Origin: Marivirga atlantica
GTDB lineage: Bacteria; Bacteroidota; Bacteroidia; Cytophagales; Cyclobacteriaceae
DNA: 64,000 nucleotides
Assembly (NCBI RefSeq): GCF_016734805.1
Contig: NZ_JAERQG010000002.1
Span: 992,001-1,056,000 of the forward strand
Reading direction: 5' to 3'
The notes beneath the pieces were generated by a model. It had not been told where the DNA came from and searched no databases. It worked only from the letters and a program-made list of their open reading frames with translations. A program made the translations under genes and the position numbers. Positions within the stretch are counted from its first letter, which is position 1; each line of letters starts with the position of its first letter. Shown here in pieces: positions 1-9,186 of the stretch.

Positions 1-1129
1 TAGGAGCGATTTTTATAAGTAAATTTTCAAAATCTTCAGGAAAAATACGATTATTTTTTTCAGCTTTTTTCTTCCAATTCTTAATAAGTTCTGAAAGAAA
101 AAATACCTCTCTAAGATTTTTAGAATAGTGATCTTTATATTTTAATAGAAAATTTTTGTACTCTTTGGAATTTTTTTTCCAATCTTGATAAAGAACTTTA
201 CCTAATTCGCGATGATGAATTCGTTCTACAAACCAAGGACGTAATTTCATCTCTAAGTTAAATTTCAAATCTTTTGGAATTCCTTCTTTATCCAAAACTA
301 GCTCTGTATTAAACGAATGAATTGACTCTGCTACGTTTAACGCATGGTAATTAAAGTCTAAAATAATTCCCACACTATCAGCCGATAATTCCAAATTAAT
401 TGAACTCTTTTTTTGTTCAAACGGTGAATACAAAAAGCTGAGAGCAGATTGTAATTCATCCTTTACAAAAAGTGAATTACCGAGTGACCTTCCTTTATTA
501 CCAAATAAATCTTCAATTTCGAATACTTCTCTTTGCTCATAATATTTGTCAATCTGAACTGGATTATCCTCGGTTCCTAAAAGCCATAACCTTGTATAAG
601 AACTATTAGTAGTTCTATTTGATACCCATTCTGGGGCATCAAATTCATCATTGTAAATAAAATCTTTCCAAGAAACTTTAACAATGTTGACAATGGTACT
701 ATTTTCAGTTGAAGTTTCTACAATTAAAGTTGGGGCAATTCTTTGAGCCGCAAGTCTACCTATACCCTTATCTCCTAAAACAATTTCATCTCCGTCTTTA
801 GCTTTTTCTCTTTGTTCTTTTTTAACAGTAGAACCTACTTCAAAAAAACCTTCTTGAAGTTTTTTATAATTCATCCCAACACCATCGTCTTCAACAATGA
901 TCAAACCATTTAGGCTAGTATTATTAAATATTTCATAAAGAACCTCAGGAATAGGTTGTGTTAACCTGGCCTTATCTATTCGATCAAATCCTGATAAAAA
1001 TTGAATACTTACGTTTGACGCTTTTGCGTCATATGAATTTTTAATTAGTTCAGTAATTGCAACTTCGTCTGTGGTAATCAATTCATACCCTAAATGCCTA
1101 ATTATTCGAGGATTATAAGTAAATTTCAT
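1..1129 (-). CDS. GHKL (HSP90-like) ATPase, MORC-like, partial at window edge
   Basis: This is the 5' part of a minus-strand gene cut by the left edge; 376 codons are open from an ATG at 1127-1129. The N-terminal 150 residues are a GHKL (Bergerat) ATPase: N-box ELIKNSYDA (residues 27-35), G1 box DDGVGM (81-86) and G2 box GDKGIGRLAAQRIA (119-132). The layout resembles bacterial HSP90-like/paraMORC ATPases rather than histidine kinases: there is no HisKA domain and the ATPase comes first. The region after residue 200 is Lys/Glu/Asn rich and I do not recognise it. Families with this head act as ATP-gated clamps, and several are found in defence loci, but no partner gene is visible here. Function beyond ATP binding is unknown. 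Confidence 0.85.
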   Translation of the reverse strand, partial: MKFTYNPRIIRHLGYELITTDEVAITELIKNSYDAKASNVSIQFLSGFDRIDKARLTQPIPEVLYEIFNNTSLNGLIIVEDDGVGMNYKKLQEGFFEVGSTVKKEQREKAKDGDEIVLGDKGIGRLAAQRIAPTLIVETSTENSTIVNIVKVSWKDFIYNDEFDAPEWVSNRTTNSSYTRLWLLGTEDNPVQIDKYYEQREVFEIEDLFGNKGRSLGNSLFVKDELQSALSFLYSPFEQKKSSINLELSADSVGIILDFNYHALNVAESIHSFNTELVLDKEGIPKDLKFNLEMKLRPWFVERIHHRELGKVLYQDWKKNSKEYKNFLLKYKDHYSKNLREVFFLSELIKNWKKKAEKNNRIFPEDFENLLIKIAP

Positions 1130-1423
1130 TGGCTCTATCTTATTATTATATTTTTCTTCAGATAAATTTCATTCAACTGATGCTCAATATAGCGACAGAT
1201 ATTCAATAGACCGTATGCTAAAGCTTTTAGAAATCAGTTTTACAGGCATGTTTTTTAGGTTTTAGTTGAACTTATTTAATATGTAAGATAAAGGAAATTA
1301 GTAAATTTGTATAAGCTACATCCTTAATTTTCTATAAATTAAAGCTTTTCTTCGTTGAACGTATCAACTAAACTCAATTGCTAACAATAAACTCTAAACT
1401 ATCTCTGTTGTTAAGCTGTGTAA

Positions 1424-1840
1424 TCATTCCAATTTAGGTGGTTTCCTTAAGGCTTTCTTTTCGCCATGGAGCTTTTTAGCTTTTAACCTTTTCTTGATAG
1501 CCGATTTGCTCGGCTTAGTTGCCTTGCGTTCTTTCTGCTTTTCAAAGGCTTTCTTAACCAGTCTATCCAGTTTTTTAAAAGCAATGGTTTTGTTTTTAAG
1601 CTGTGAGCGTTGGCTATCCACCGCAATTAGTAAGTCACCAGCATTAGTCAATCTTTTCCCTAAGCTTGCTTGCAGTTGTTCTCGCTGTTCTTGCTTGAGT
1701 ACTTTAGAATCAATTACATTCCATTTGAGGATTACCTTTGTCTCTACCTTGTTTACGTGCTGTCCGCCCGGCCCGCCACTGCGAGCTGTCTGAATCACTA
1801 CTTCTTTCCGAATAGCCGTTAAGGATGGCCTTGCTACCAT
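1424..1840 (-). CDS. arfB: Ribosome-rescue peptidyl-tRNA hydrolase ArfB (YaeJ)
   Basis: At 138 aa it matches the usual ArfB length (about 140). The release-factor GGQ motif lies in SGGPGGQHVNKVETKV (residues ~21-36), followed by the compact domain-3 fold. The tail is Lys/Arg rich (KERKATKPSKSAIKKRLKAK and on), as needed to thread into the empty mRNA channel of stalled ribosomes. ArfB hydrolyses peptidyl-tRNA on ribosomes stalled without a stop codon. It lacks the codon-recognition domain of RF1/RF2, so it is not a true release factor. It is monocistronic and the next gene is 70 bp upstream on the same strand. Confidence 0.93.
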   Translation of the reverse strand: MVARPSLTAIRKEVVIQTARSGGPGGQHVNKVETKVILKWNVIDSKVLKQEQREQLQASLGKRLTNAGDLLIAVDSQRSQLKNKTIAFKKLDRLVKKAFEKQKERKATKPSKSAIKKRLKAKKLHGEKKALRKPPKLE

Positions 1841-1910
1841 AAATCTAACTTTTGATTTACTAACAGCGAGTTCATTTAGTTGTTCCTAGCATATGAAAAA
1901 GAAGTGCTTA

Positions 1911-2606
1911 TCAATCCTCAAAGAAGAACTCTCCTTTTATCAGCCAGGAAAAACCAAAACTTTCTATGGCAAGTACTTCCATCCAGAAAGTGATTTTGAG
2001 GGCATCATAACGTGCTTCGCTGATAATATCGGTATAGCTCAATAAACCAATTACCGCTATGGACAGCACCATCAGCACGGCACATACACGGTAAATAGTG
2101 TTTCTGATAATTTTATTTTTACTTCGCTCTCCTTTTGGCTTATTGGATTTCACAAATAAGAAGAATGACATATAGGCCAGTGCCATAAAGAAAACCGCAG
2201 CAGCAAGCAGGTGAAACTTCTCGCTTACCGTATTGGGTGGCGTATAGCTAATGGCAAAGCTGTCCTCCAACAAACAAGGATTGGCCAATAAGTTATCTGT
2301 AGGAAATAAGATGACACAAATAGCAGCTACGCCTGCTATGCAGGAAGCAATAAAATCGGCTTTCTTGTCCTTATAGTTATACACAATTAGGAACATGGAA
2401 AGCGTAGCCATCACGCCAATAAAGATGCTATTCGATCGGGTATAATAGTAATGACTGATAGATTTCAGTACTTCCACATGGCCTGAAGTAAGGTATAAAA
2501 ACAACCAAAGTAAAAGCGGCAACAGCATGCCATTTAAGCCTACTACTCTTCTGAAGTTTTTGGTAGAACTAAGCCAGATGTTGGGGCTTGAATTTTGCGT
2601 ACTCAT
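1911..2606 (-). CDS. Six-helix membrane protein, DUF998-like
   Basis: The protein has 231 aa with about six hydrophobic helices (near residues 23-41, 58-76, 84-103, 130-150, 170-190 and 205-222) and no signal peptide. Layout and the conserved-looking SISHYYYTRSNSIFIG stretch after helix 1 recall DUF998-type membrane proteins. No catalytic motif is visible, so the function is unknown. It follows the LuxR-type gene on the same strand after about 90 bp, and that gap holds a 9-bp inverted repeat (2661-2680) that could be an operator. The family assignment is tentative; the membrane call is firm. Confidence 0.7.
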   Translation of the reverse strand: MSTQNSSPNIWLSSTKNFRRVVGLNGMLLPLLLWLFLYLTSGHVEVLKSISHYYYTRSNSIFIGVMATLSMFLIVYNYKDKKADFIASCIAGVAAICVILFPTDNLLANPCLLEDSFAISYTPPNTVSEKFHLLAAAVFFMALAYMSFFLFVKSNKPKGERSKNKIIRNTIYRVCAVLMVLSIAVIGLLSYTDIISEARYDALKITFWMEVLAIESFGFSWLIKGEFFFED

Positions 2607-2660
2607 AATATCCTAGATAGATCCTACTTATAAATAGCGTTAATTTACGAAATACTAGCA

Positions 2661-2680
2661 ATACCCAAGTTTGGGTATTT
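2661..2680. promoter_or_regulatory. Inverted repeat, candidate operator
   Basis: AATACCCAA-GT-TTGGGTATT has perfect 9-bp arms around a 2-nt spacer. It lies between the end of the LuxR-type gene and the start of the DUF998-like gene, 55 bp upstream of the latter's ATG. The short spacer and lack of a following T-run (on the minus strand it leads into GCTAGTATTTCG) argue for a protein-binding site over a terminator. LuxR-type HTH proteins bind dyads of this size, so the neighbouring regulator is a natural candidate. Confidence 0.5.
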
Positions 2681-2698
2681 ATAACGCAAAATTAACCA

Positions 2699-2998
2699 TC
2701 AGACTAAATTAAAGGCCAAAGCAAACTGAAATAACTCCACTGCAGATTTAGCTTTCAGCTTTCTGATAATATTTTTACGATGTTGCTCCACGGTAAGCCT
2801 GCTAATATAAAGCATCTCCCCTATTTGTGGATTATTATAACCCTCTGCCAGGTATTGTAGAATTTCCTTTTCGCGCTGAGTTAAACATTGAAACTTTTGT
2901 TGATGTGCTAATCTGAATTGTTCCTGCTTCCTGATTCTTTTTAATTTAAAGGCAAAGGAGGAAAGCTTATCTCGCCTTTGTAAGGTTGTGGTTGACAT
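2699..2998 (-). CDS. Small LuxR-type HTH transcription regulator
   Basis: A stand-alone LuxR/GerE HTH domain fills the C-terminal ~65 residues: LTQREKEILQYLAEGYNNPQIG then a recognition helix around SRLTVEQHRKNIIRKLKAKS. There is no receiver or other sensory domain; the N-terminal ~35 residues are basic (KLKRIRKQEQFRLAHQQK). The chosen start is the ATG at 2996-2998 (MSTTTLQRR). The frame is open upstream to an ATG at 3037 and a GTG at 3043, so up to 15 more residues are possible. It may control the membrane-protein gene just downstream. Domain certain, target inferred. Confidence 0.85.
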   Translation of the reverse strand: MSTTTLQRRDKLSSFAFKLKRIRKQEQFRLAHQQKFQCLTQREKEILQYLAEGYNNPQIGEMLYISRLTVEQHRKNIIRKLKAKSAVELFQFALAFNLV

Positions 2999-3239
2999 GG
3001 TTCGTATATTAGGTTGACGTAATGAAAATACAAACATCTGCACCGATCAGTCAAGTTAAAATTCAAATATTTTCAAATAAAGCTTTGATTCGCAATTAGT
3101 TACGATGGTATTTAAATTAAATAATCTACCTTAATGGACACTCATCTTATAAAAAGATCATACTCATTACTTTGAGTGAAATTAATTTTATTTATTAAAA
3201 CCCAACCACATTCCTTAATTTACAGCTTAAAATGAAGAC

Positions 3240-4481
3240 ATGAGTATATTTCAAATCATAACTATCTTATTTGTTATCTCGGCTCTTTTCAGCTACATCA
3301 ATGTCCGCTTTTTCAAGTTGCCCACCACCATTGGCTTAATGATTATGGCGATGATATTCACTTTGTGTATTACGATATCCTCTTTATTTACTGATGTTCT
3401 GTTAAAAGAAGCAGTTGCTATCATCAACTCAATTGATTTTAAAGAAGTATTGATGGATGTGATGCTAAGTTTCCTGCTTTTTGCCGGTGCTTTGCATACT
3501 AATTTGACACACATTAAAACACAGCGCTACCCAATCTTTTTGTTCGCCACCTTTGGCGTGTTAGTATCAACCTTCCTGATTGGCACTATAGCTTTTTATT
3601 TACTTAATTTCATGCACTTACCTATCAGCTACCTGCAAGCCTTGCTTTTTGGTGCCTTAATCTCTCCTACTGATCCCATTGCCGTATTAGGGATCCTTAA
3701 AAAGGCTGGAGCACCTAAAAATCTTGAAACCAAAATTGTAGGAGAAAGTCTTTTTAATGATGGTATAGGCGTTGTGATTTTCCTTACGCTCTTTCAACTG
3801 GCGGCAAGCCCTGAGGCTGATGTTTCTTTGTCGCATATAGGTTTTCTCTTTCTGGAAGAAGTAGGCGGAGGAATCCTGTTAGGTTTGGGCCTGGGTTACC
3901 TTACCTATTGGCTGTTAAAATCTATTGATAATTATGAAACGGAAGTGATGCTCACCATTGCTATGGTCAGCGGAGGTTATTTGTTGGCCAGCAGTCTGCA
4001 TTTTTCAGGTCCATTAGCCATGGTGGTGGCCGGTCTTTTCATAGGCAGCGACAATAAAAGAACCACATCAATGAGTGAGGTGACTGAACGCTATGTAGAT
4101 AAGTTCTGGGAGTTGTTGGATATATTGCTTAATGCCATACTCTTTGTTTTAATAGGCTTAGAAGTATTGATCTTGAGCTTTGAAGGTAATTTCGTTCTTG
4201 CAGGCCTCATACTTATTCCAGTGGCACTATTGTGTAGATACCTAGCCCTTTCAGGTCCTATTATCCTCTTAAAAAAGCGATTGAACTTTGTACCCAACAC
4301 AGGTCTGATTATGACCTGGGGAGGATTGAGAGGTGGAATTTCTATTGCTCTTGCCCTTTCCTTAACCGATGAAATGAATCGCGAACTTATTGTGGCCATT
4401 ACTTATATCATCGTTGTCTTTAGCATAATTGTACAAGGCCTTACTGTAGAGAAAGTGCTGAAATGGTTGAAGGTCAGTTGA
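3240..4481 (+). CDS. Na+/H+ antiporter, CPA1/NhaP family
   Basis: This 413-aa protein has about 12 membrane helices and the CPA1 signatures SPTDPIAVLGIL (~residue 141), GESLFNDGIGVVIF (~168, with the ESLFNDG ion-binding Asp) and GGLRGGISIALALS near the C-terminus. It should exchange Na+ (or K+) for protons across the cytoplasmic membrane, giving pH and salt homeostasis. There is no C-terminal RCK or cyclic-nucleotide domain, so it is the short NhaP type. It is transcribed alone, divergent from the LuxR-type gene, and ends at a strong hairpin shared with the convergent peptidase gene. Confidence 0.93.
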   Translation: MSIFQIITILFVISALFSYINVRFFKLPTTIGLMIMAMIFTLCITISSLFTDVLLKEAVAIINSIDFKEVLMDVMLSFLLFAGALHTNLTHIKTQRYPIFLFATFGVLVSTFLIGTIAFYLLNFMHLPISYLQALLFGALISPTDPIAVLGILKKAGAPKNLETKIVGESLFNDGIGVVIFLTLFQLAASPEADVSLSHIGFLFLEEVGGGILLGLGLGYLTYWLLKSIDNYETEVMLTIAMVSGGYLLASSLHFSGPLAMVVAGLFIGSDNKRTTSMSEVTERYVDKFWELLDILLNAILFVLIGLEVLILSFEGNFVLAGLILIPVALLCRYLALSGPIILLKKRLNFVPNTGLIMTWGGLRGGISIALALSLTDEMNRELIVAITYIIVVFSIIVQGLTVEKVLKWLKVS

Positions 4482-4507
4482 GGATAACACTTGATTGGTT
4501 TCAATGA

Positions 4508-4545
4508 AATAAGGGGAATCATTTTAAGAACTGATTCCCCTTATT
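4508..4545. terminator. Bidirectional intrinsic terminator
   Basis: A perfect 14-bp stem, AATAAGGGGAATCA (4508-4521) with TGATTCCCCTTATT (4532-4545), closes a 10-nt loop. It lies between the convergent antiporter gene (ends 4481) and the ABC/M1 gene (ends 4549), and has the G/C block and A/T flanks expected of a two-way terminator. Confidence 0.85.
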
Positions 4546-4548
4546 GAC

Positions 4549-7500
4549 TTATAATGCTTTTAAATTATTACTAACATTCTTATCGAGTAATACATGATGA
4601 GGATCGATACCAACTAAGGTCGGTTTGTCTTCTACTATGAAAGATAATTCTGTTATCTCTGCATCAATAAATTGGTCTTTAAGGTAAAGTATATGCTGCT
4701 CTTTAAACCTATCTCCGTTAAAGATTCCAATCTTAACGGGCAGACTAAATTCAGCCTTCTCTTTGCTGCCGAAACCATCTTCTTCCCATTTTTCAGCTTT
4801 TAAAGTCATTGTAACTTCATAAGTGCCGTTGTCTAATTCTTTATAATCAGCCTGCTCAACTGATACATCATAGGTTACTATTTTCTTAAACCAATCATTT
4901 AATAACTCATGCTGAGTTGGTGGTGTTACTGCATATAATTCAGTCAATAACTCATTAACGGTAGCGGGTTCTTGCGGGTAAGCATACTTATCAATCAGAT
5001 TTTTGAGCGCCTTATTCAATGCCGCTTCTCCAATTAATTCCTTTACGGCATACATGACCTTTATCCCTTTGCTATAAGGGATATGTTGATGATCATATCC
5101 GGCTTTATACAACGGCACTTCCTCCTTAAATCCTCTATTTCCAAAATAAATACCTTGCTCAATATCCAAGGCATCGGTAATAAGCCTGTGGTTTTTATAG
5201 GCATGTTCATAGATCATCAATTCTGTATATTGTGCAAGTGTTTCCGAAAGTACAATAGCTCCTTCCATAACAGGTGCATCAAGCTGACCGCCCCACCATT
5301 GATGTCCCAACTCATGCCCTACAAACTGAGCAATTACATCTATGTCCGATGAGTCTTTTATCTGTGTAATAAAGCCCATCTTTTCATTATGATAAATAGT
5401 ATTCGGATAGCTGGTTGCTCCAAAACCACCTGTAAAACTTGCTACTTCAGCATACCTGAAATGATCGTATTGATAGGCTCCGAAATGCTTAGTGCAGTAA
5501 TCAAGTGTTTGTTTGCTTAGCTCTATAATCCTGTCCACATTATATTGGTGTTTAGGATGCGCATAGACTTCAATATCCACTCCCTTATACGCGACAGTTT
5601 TCTTTGCATAGACTGCTGATGAAAAGGCAAAACGAAAAGGAATTTTCCGATCCATTTTGTAATGGAAATAATTTCGATTGCCTTCAGTCCATTGTTTGAT
5701 AAGCTTACCCTGACCAATAGCAGTTTGCGGTGCTTTGGTTGATACGATGGTCTCATAACTGATATAGTCATACATATCTTTACCAACTGCTTTTTCTTTT
5801 TCAAAATCCTCAAATGTATTGATGCGCTCAATCCTTTCAGGCATACCACGTTCTTTTCTGGCATCTACGCTTGTAATTTCCATCTCAGGATTATAACCGA
5901 ATTGTGGAAAAAACTCGCTGATCCGCATAAATGAGCCGTTTCCTATAATGGCATTCTTGATATCATGCTGTGCAAAACCTGACCATCCGGATTCAAAACG
6001 AACAAATACGGAACATGCTTCATCAGGTTTTAAGACTTCATCGAAGTCTATCCAGAATTGACCAAACCGCCCATCAGGATTTACTAACTCTCCTTTTTCA
6101 ATGAAAATAGAATCTAATCTGGAGGCCTTATGCAAATAGAGCAAAGCTTTACGCATAGGCTTTTTAGTTTTATTCCTTATCTGATAGCTTACTTCCACTT
6201 TATATTTTTGTTGATCAGGATATAAGTCTACCTTAGAATTAACTGAGGTAATTACAGGTTGAGGCATCTCCTCATAAGCCTTGTACTTTTCTTCATATTG
6301 TTGTGCCCAATCTCTCACCTGTTCATTGGTAACATACTCATGTGCTATATTGGTTTTATAGAAAATAAAACCTGCACTTCCGAGGGGCACCAATATTCCG
6401 AAAGCCATAAACAGACTATTTCTTAGCGTAAGCTGTCTGAAAAAATTGAAAATTCGCTCTTTAAAGCTATAGGCTTCACCCCTTCTCCAGAAACCATAAG
6501 TTAGGAGGCCGAAAATCATTGCCAAACCTACCGAGTACAGCATACGCCAATGAAATGCCTCCGCATATGCGCCAAAACCATTAAAGTCAGTATAGTCTAC
6601 TGGTGATAAAGTAAAGAGTGGAGCTGCATACCTTAATAGCGGATGTTCAATTCCTATGATAGTACTCAATGGGGAGGTGAATAATAGTACAACTGCGGCT
6701 GTTAGCAACATACCAAGGTATCTGTTGGTTACTACTGATTGTATTAATAACGATAATACCGACACTAAAACCAATGGCAATCCCGCATAATAGAAGACTT
6801 TGAGATAGACCAAAAGCTCAAGCTCAGTATAGCCCATACTTAATTGAGTGCCAATGGTCATCAGTATATTTACCATTATAAAAATGAATGGAATACTAGT
6901 AAGGGCTACTAGATTAGAACTATATAATATGAAATTACTTACCGGGCTTGCATCATTGATACTATGTATTTTCAATAGTCTATTTCTCCATATTTGCTCG
7001 TTGCTGTAAAAAATGATTATAAATAGTCCGAATACAGGTATCATATCCATAATCAGACTTATCATATTGGCAGTAATCGGGTAAGGTCCTTCCATTCTGC
7101 TACCACCGCTTAGCATGCCAAATAGCTCCATGCCAAAAATGAAAATCCATAGTAACAGTATGATCAAAAATGGTATAGACTTAACGATGGCATTCAACTG
7201 AATCCTGAATAAGGACCACCACATTAATCTTCTAGTATTACGATTATTTGGATCAACTTCAACAGGATGATAAGCGGCTGATGGTACATCCCTGGTATCT
7301 TGAGCTTCGGATTTTTTTTCTTTTCTATCATTTAGCGTTCTAAATGAAAAGTTCGAATAGGTAAAATATAGGCTTATCAGTGCTACAGACAACCATATAA
7401 TTCTATTAATTAGAAAATGACCTTTAAGCGCAATACTTTGTGTATTCATTTCGATGATGGACCAATCTTTGGTTTGCTCAAAGAAGGCAGACATTCCTAA

Positions 7501-8145
7501 TGGATCTAGCAAAGCAGCTATTTTTACTGCCTCAGCACTAGCAGGAGAAACCCCTGCCATCCATGGTGCACCGGCAAAAATAGAGCCCGCCATATAAAGC
7601 ACATAAAGTAGAATACCAGAAACATAAACTCCTATCCTATTCTTGGTTAGACTTGATACTGCTAATGTAAATGCTGAGAATAGTAATACATTAGGTAACA
7701 TAATAACCAATAAGTTCCAGCCATAATGCCAAACAGGAAAGTCTCCTAATCGCTCGGCAGCTACGGAAGGTGATAGAGGTGCCAACATCATACCCAGCAC
7801 AATAAATGAACAGGTAATGAAGGCTGCCGAAAAGAGACCAATAAATTTGGACCCAAGGTATTGAAATTTATTTACCTGAGAGGTGTTTATTAGTGCTTCC
7901 ATTTTACTCTCTGAAGCTCTGAGAATAGCGTTGGCTCCTAAAAGACTTACTACAAAAATGGCTCCTATAGAGGTTAGTGCTATACCATAACCTATTAAAT
8001 AAGGTGAATTAATGTTAACCTGTGGTATTTTTATTCCGAAGGCAGTTAACATAAAACCAAAAAAGACAAATGCCACCGCACCTACCAAAAACAATAGGCT
8101 CTTGATATGATACTTTATTTCAAATGCCAGTAACCTGCTTAACAT
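4549..8145 (-). CDS. ABC-2 permease fused to M1-family zinc aminopeptidase
   Basis: The 1198-aa protein joins two ABC-2 type permease units (helices over residues ~1-270 and ~310-600) to a C-terminal gluzincin peptidase (~650-1198). Zinc ligands are H944 and H948 in HELGH plus E968 in VLSETLAQY; HELGHQWWG is typical of M1. The HEXXH-to-Glu gap is one residue longer than in classic M1 enzymes, a trait I recall from other Bacteroidota fusions of this type. The peptidase should face the periplasm. The gene overlaps its ATPase partner (8139-9041) by 7 bp, so they form one exporter. The substrate is unknown; a self-protection or peptide-clearing role is inference. Confidence 0.9.
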   Translation of the reverse strand: MLSRLLAFEIKYHIKSLLFLVGAVAFVFFGFMLTAFGIKIPQVNINSPYLIGYGIALTSIGAIFVVSLLGANAILRASESKMEALINTSQVNKFQYLGSKFIGLFSAAFITCSFIVLGMMLAPLSPSVAAERLGDFPVWHYGWNLLVIMLPNVLLFSAFTLAVSSLTKNRIGVYVSGILLYVLYMAGSIFAGAPWMAGVSPASAEAVKIAALLDPLGMSAFFEQTKDWSIIEMNTQSIALKGHFLINRIIWLSVALISLYFTYSNFSFRTLNDRKEKKSEAQDTRDVPSAAYHPVEVDPNNRNTRRLMWWSLFRIQLNAIVKSIPFLIILLLWIFIFGMELFGMLSGGSRMEGPYPITANMISLIMDMIPVFGLFIIIFYSNEQIWRNRLLKIHSINDASPVSNFILYSSNLVALTSIPFIFIMVNILMTIGTQLSMGYTELELLVYLKVFYYAGLPLVLVSVLSLLIQSVVTNRYLGMLLTAAVVLLFTSPLSTIIGIEHPLLRYAAPLFTLSPVDYTDFNGFGAYAEAFHWRMLYSVGLAMIFGLLTYGFWRRGEAYSFKERIFNFFRQLTLRNSLFMAFGILVPLGSAGFIFYKTNIAHEYVTNEQVRDWAQQYEEKYKAYEEMPQPVITSVNSKVDLYPDQQKYKVEVSYQIRNKTKKPMRKALLYLHKASRLDSIFIEKGELVNPDGRFGQFWIDFDEVLKPDEACSVFVRFESGWSGFAQHDIKNAIIGNGSFMRISEFFPQFGYNPEMEITSVDARKERGMPERIERINTFEDFEKEKAVGKDMYDYISYETIVSTKAPQTAIGQGKLIKQWTEGNRNYFHYKMDRKIPFRFAFSSAVYAKKTVAYKGVDIEVYAHPKHQYNVDRIIELSKQTLDYCTKHFGAYQYDHFRYAEVASFTGGFGATSYPNTIYHNEKMGFITQIKDSSDIDVIAQFVGHELGHQWWGGQLDAPVMEGAIVLSETLAQYTELMIYEHAYKNHRLITDALDIEQGIYFGNRGFKEEVPLYKAGYDHQHIPYSKGIKVMYAVKELIGEAALNKALKNLIDKYAYPQEPATVNELLTELYAVTPPTQHELLNDWFKKIVTYDVSVEQADYKELDNGTYEVTMTLKAEKWEEDGFGSKEKAEFSLPVKIGIFNGDRFKEQHILYLKDQFIDAEITELSFIVEDKPTLVGIDPHHVLLDKNVSNNLKAL

Positions 8146-9041
8146 GCTACTCCCTCCTTTCTACCTATTGGGAAACCACGCATTAAAGAGAAATAAACCT
8201 CTTCGAGACCGGCATCTACAAGTTCAAAACCTTCTTCTGGCTGGCGATCAGCATAAACATGTATTTGCGTATTTCCTGCAAATAAGCGGCTAGATATCAC
8301 ATTAAATGATTTTTGATGAGCTTCTAGGGTCTCCTTTTTAATTTCCTTCTTCCATATATGTCCATTTAAATTGGTCATCAGTTCCTTAGGAGAACCTTCC
8401 AGTAATATCTTGCCACCACCCATCACAGCCATTTTGGTGCATAAATCTCTCACATCTTCTACTATATGCGTGGACAGCACAACTATCACCTGCTCACCAA
8501 TTTCACTCAATAGGTTATGAAATCTATTACGTTCTTCAGGATCTAGTCCTGCAGTCGGTTCATCAACAATAATGACTTTTGGATTACCTAACAGGGCCTG
8601 TGCAATGCCAAATCGTTGCTTCATCCCTCCTGAGTAGCTACTCACTGATTTCTTTCTATGTTGGTATAAATTAGTCTGCACTAAAAGAGATTCAATCTGT
8701 TCCTTTCGGATTTTTTGATTGAAAATCCCTTTTAGTATGGCCATGTGATTGAGTAGTTCAACAGCTGACACCTTGGGGTATACGCCAAATTCTTGAGGTA
8801 AATAACCCAAATGTTTACGGATAAATTGAGGCTGCTCGCCAATGTCAGTACCATTAAAGATTACATTTCCTTTATCTGGTAATTGAAGTGCAGCAATTGT
8901 ACGCATCAATGATGATTTACCAGCGCCATTTGGGCCGAGTAAACCGAACATTCCATTTTCAAGGGTGAGATTAATTTGCTGTAAGGCTTTCACACCATTA
9001 CTATAGGTTTTTGAGAGATGATTAATTTCGAGTGTATTCAT
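8139..9041 (-). CDS. ABC transporter ATP-binding protein
   Basis: This 300-aa ABC-2 exporter ATPase has Walker A GPNGAGKSS (~residues 36-44), the Q-loop near YLPQEFG, signature SSYSGGMKQR, Walker B VIIVDEPTAGLDPEE and the H-loop in VVLSTHIVED. About 90 residues follow the ATPase fold, as is common in exporters of this class. It pairs with the overlapping permease/M1 gene downstream. Divergent from it is a LytS/LytTR two-component pair, and the 182-bp spacer holds two direct-repeat pairs that could bind the LytTR regulator. Regulation of the exporter by that pair is inferred from position. Confidence 0.92.
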   Translation of the reverse strand: MNTLEINHLSKTYSNGVKALQQINLTLENGMFGLLGPNGAGKSSLMRTIAALQLPDKGNVIFNGTDIGEQPQFIRKHLGYLPQEFGVYPKVSAVELLNHMAILKGIFNQKIRKEQIESLLVQTNLYQHRKKSVSSYSGGMKQRFGIAQALLGNPKVIIVDEPTAGLDPEERNRFHNLLSEIGEQVIVVLSTHIVEDVRDLCTKMAVMGGGKILLEGSPKELMTNLNGHIWKKEIKKETLEAHQKSFNVISSRLFAGNTQIHVYADRQPEEGFELVDAGLEEVYFSLMRGFPIGRKEGVAC

Positions 9042-9098
9042 TTTTCTTGAGTTGGTTTACCCGAAACTAGAGTGGACAAACTAAGGCAACAATTTAGA

Positions 9099-9128
9099 AT
9101 GATGAGCTGGTCAAATATTGTGATGAAC
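9099..9128 (+). promoter_or_regulatory. Direct repeat pair A, candidate LytTR-regulator site
   Basis: ATGATGAGC (9099-9107) and GTGATGAAC (9120-9128) agree at 7 of 9 bases and start 21 bp apart, leaving a 12-nt spacer. This is the architecture known for LytTR proteins such as AgrA (9-bp direct repeats about two helical turns apart). It lies 58 bp upstream of the ABC ATPase start, and the orientation is opposite to pair B. Binding is inferred. Confidence 0.6.
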
Positions 9129-9149
9129 TACCTTGTTTAGTTGGTTTTA

Positions 9150-9180
9150 CTTTCATCATGTATATTGAGCCTTTCATCAT
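9150..9180 (-). promoter_or_regulatory. Direct repeat pair B, candidate LytTR-regulator site
   Basis: CTTTCATCAT occurs exactly at 9150-9159 and 9171-9180, again with a 21-bp period. Read on the minus strand the half-site is ATGATGAAA, the same core as pair A. The array ends 6 bp before a likely -33 TTG at 9187-9189, where an activator would sit. Confidence 0.65.
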
Positions 9181-9186
9181 ACTTTT

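Noticed and set aside
1302-1309. TAAATTTG resembling a -7 element
   Set aside because: It points to the plus strand, where no gene follows before 3240, and has no TTG at proper distance.
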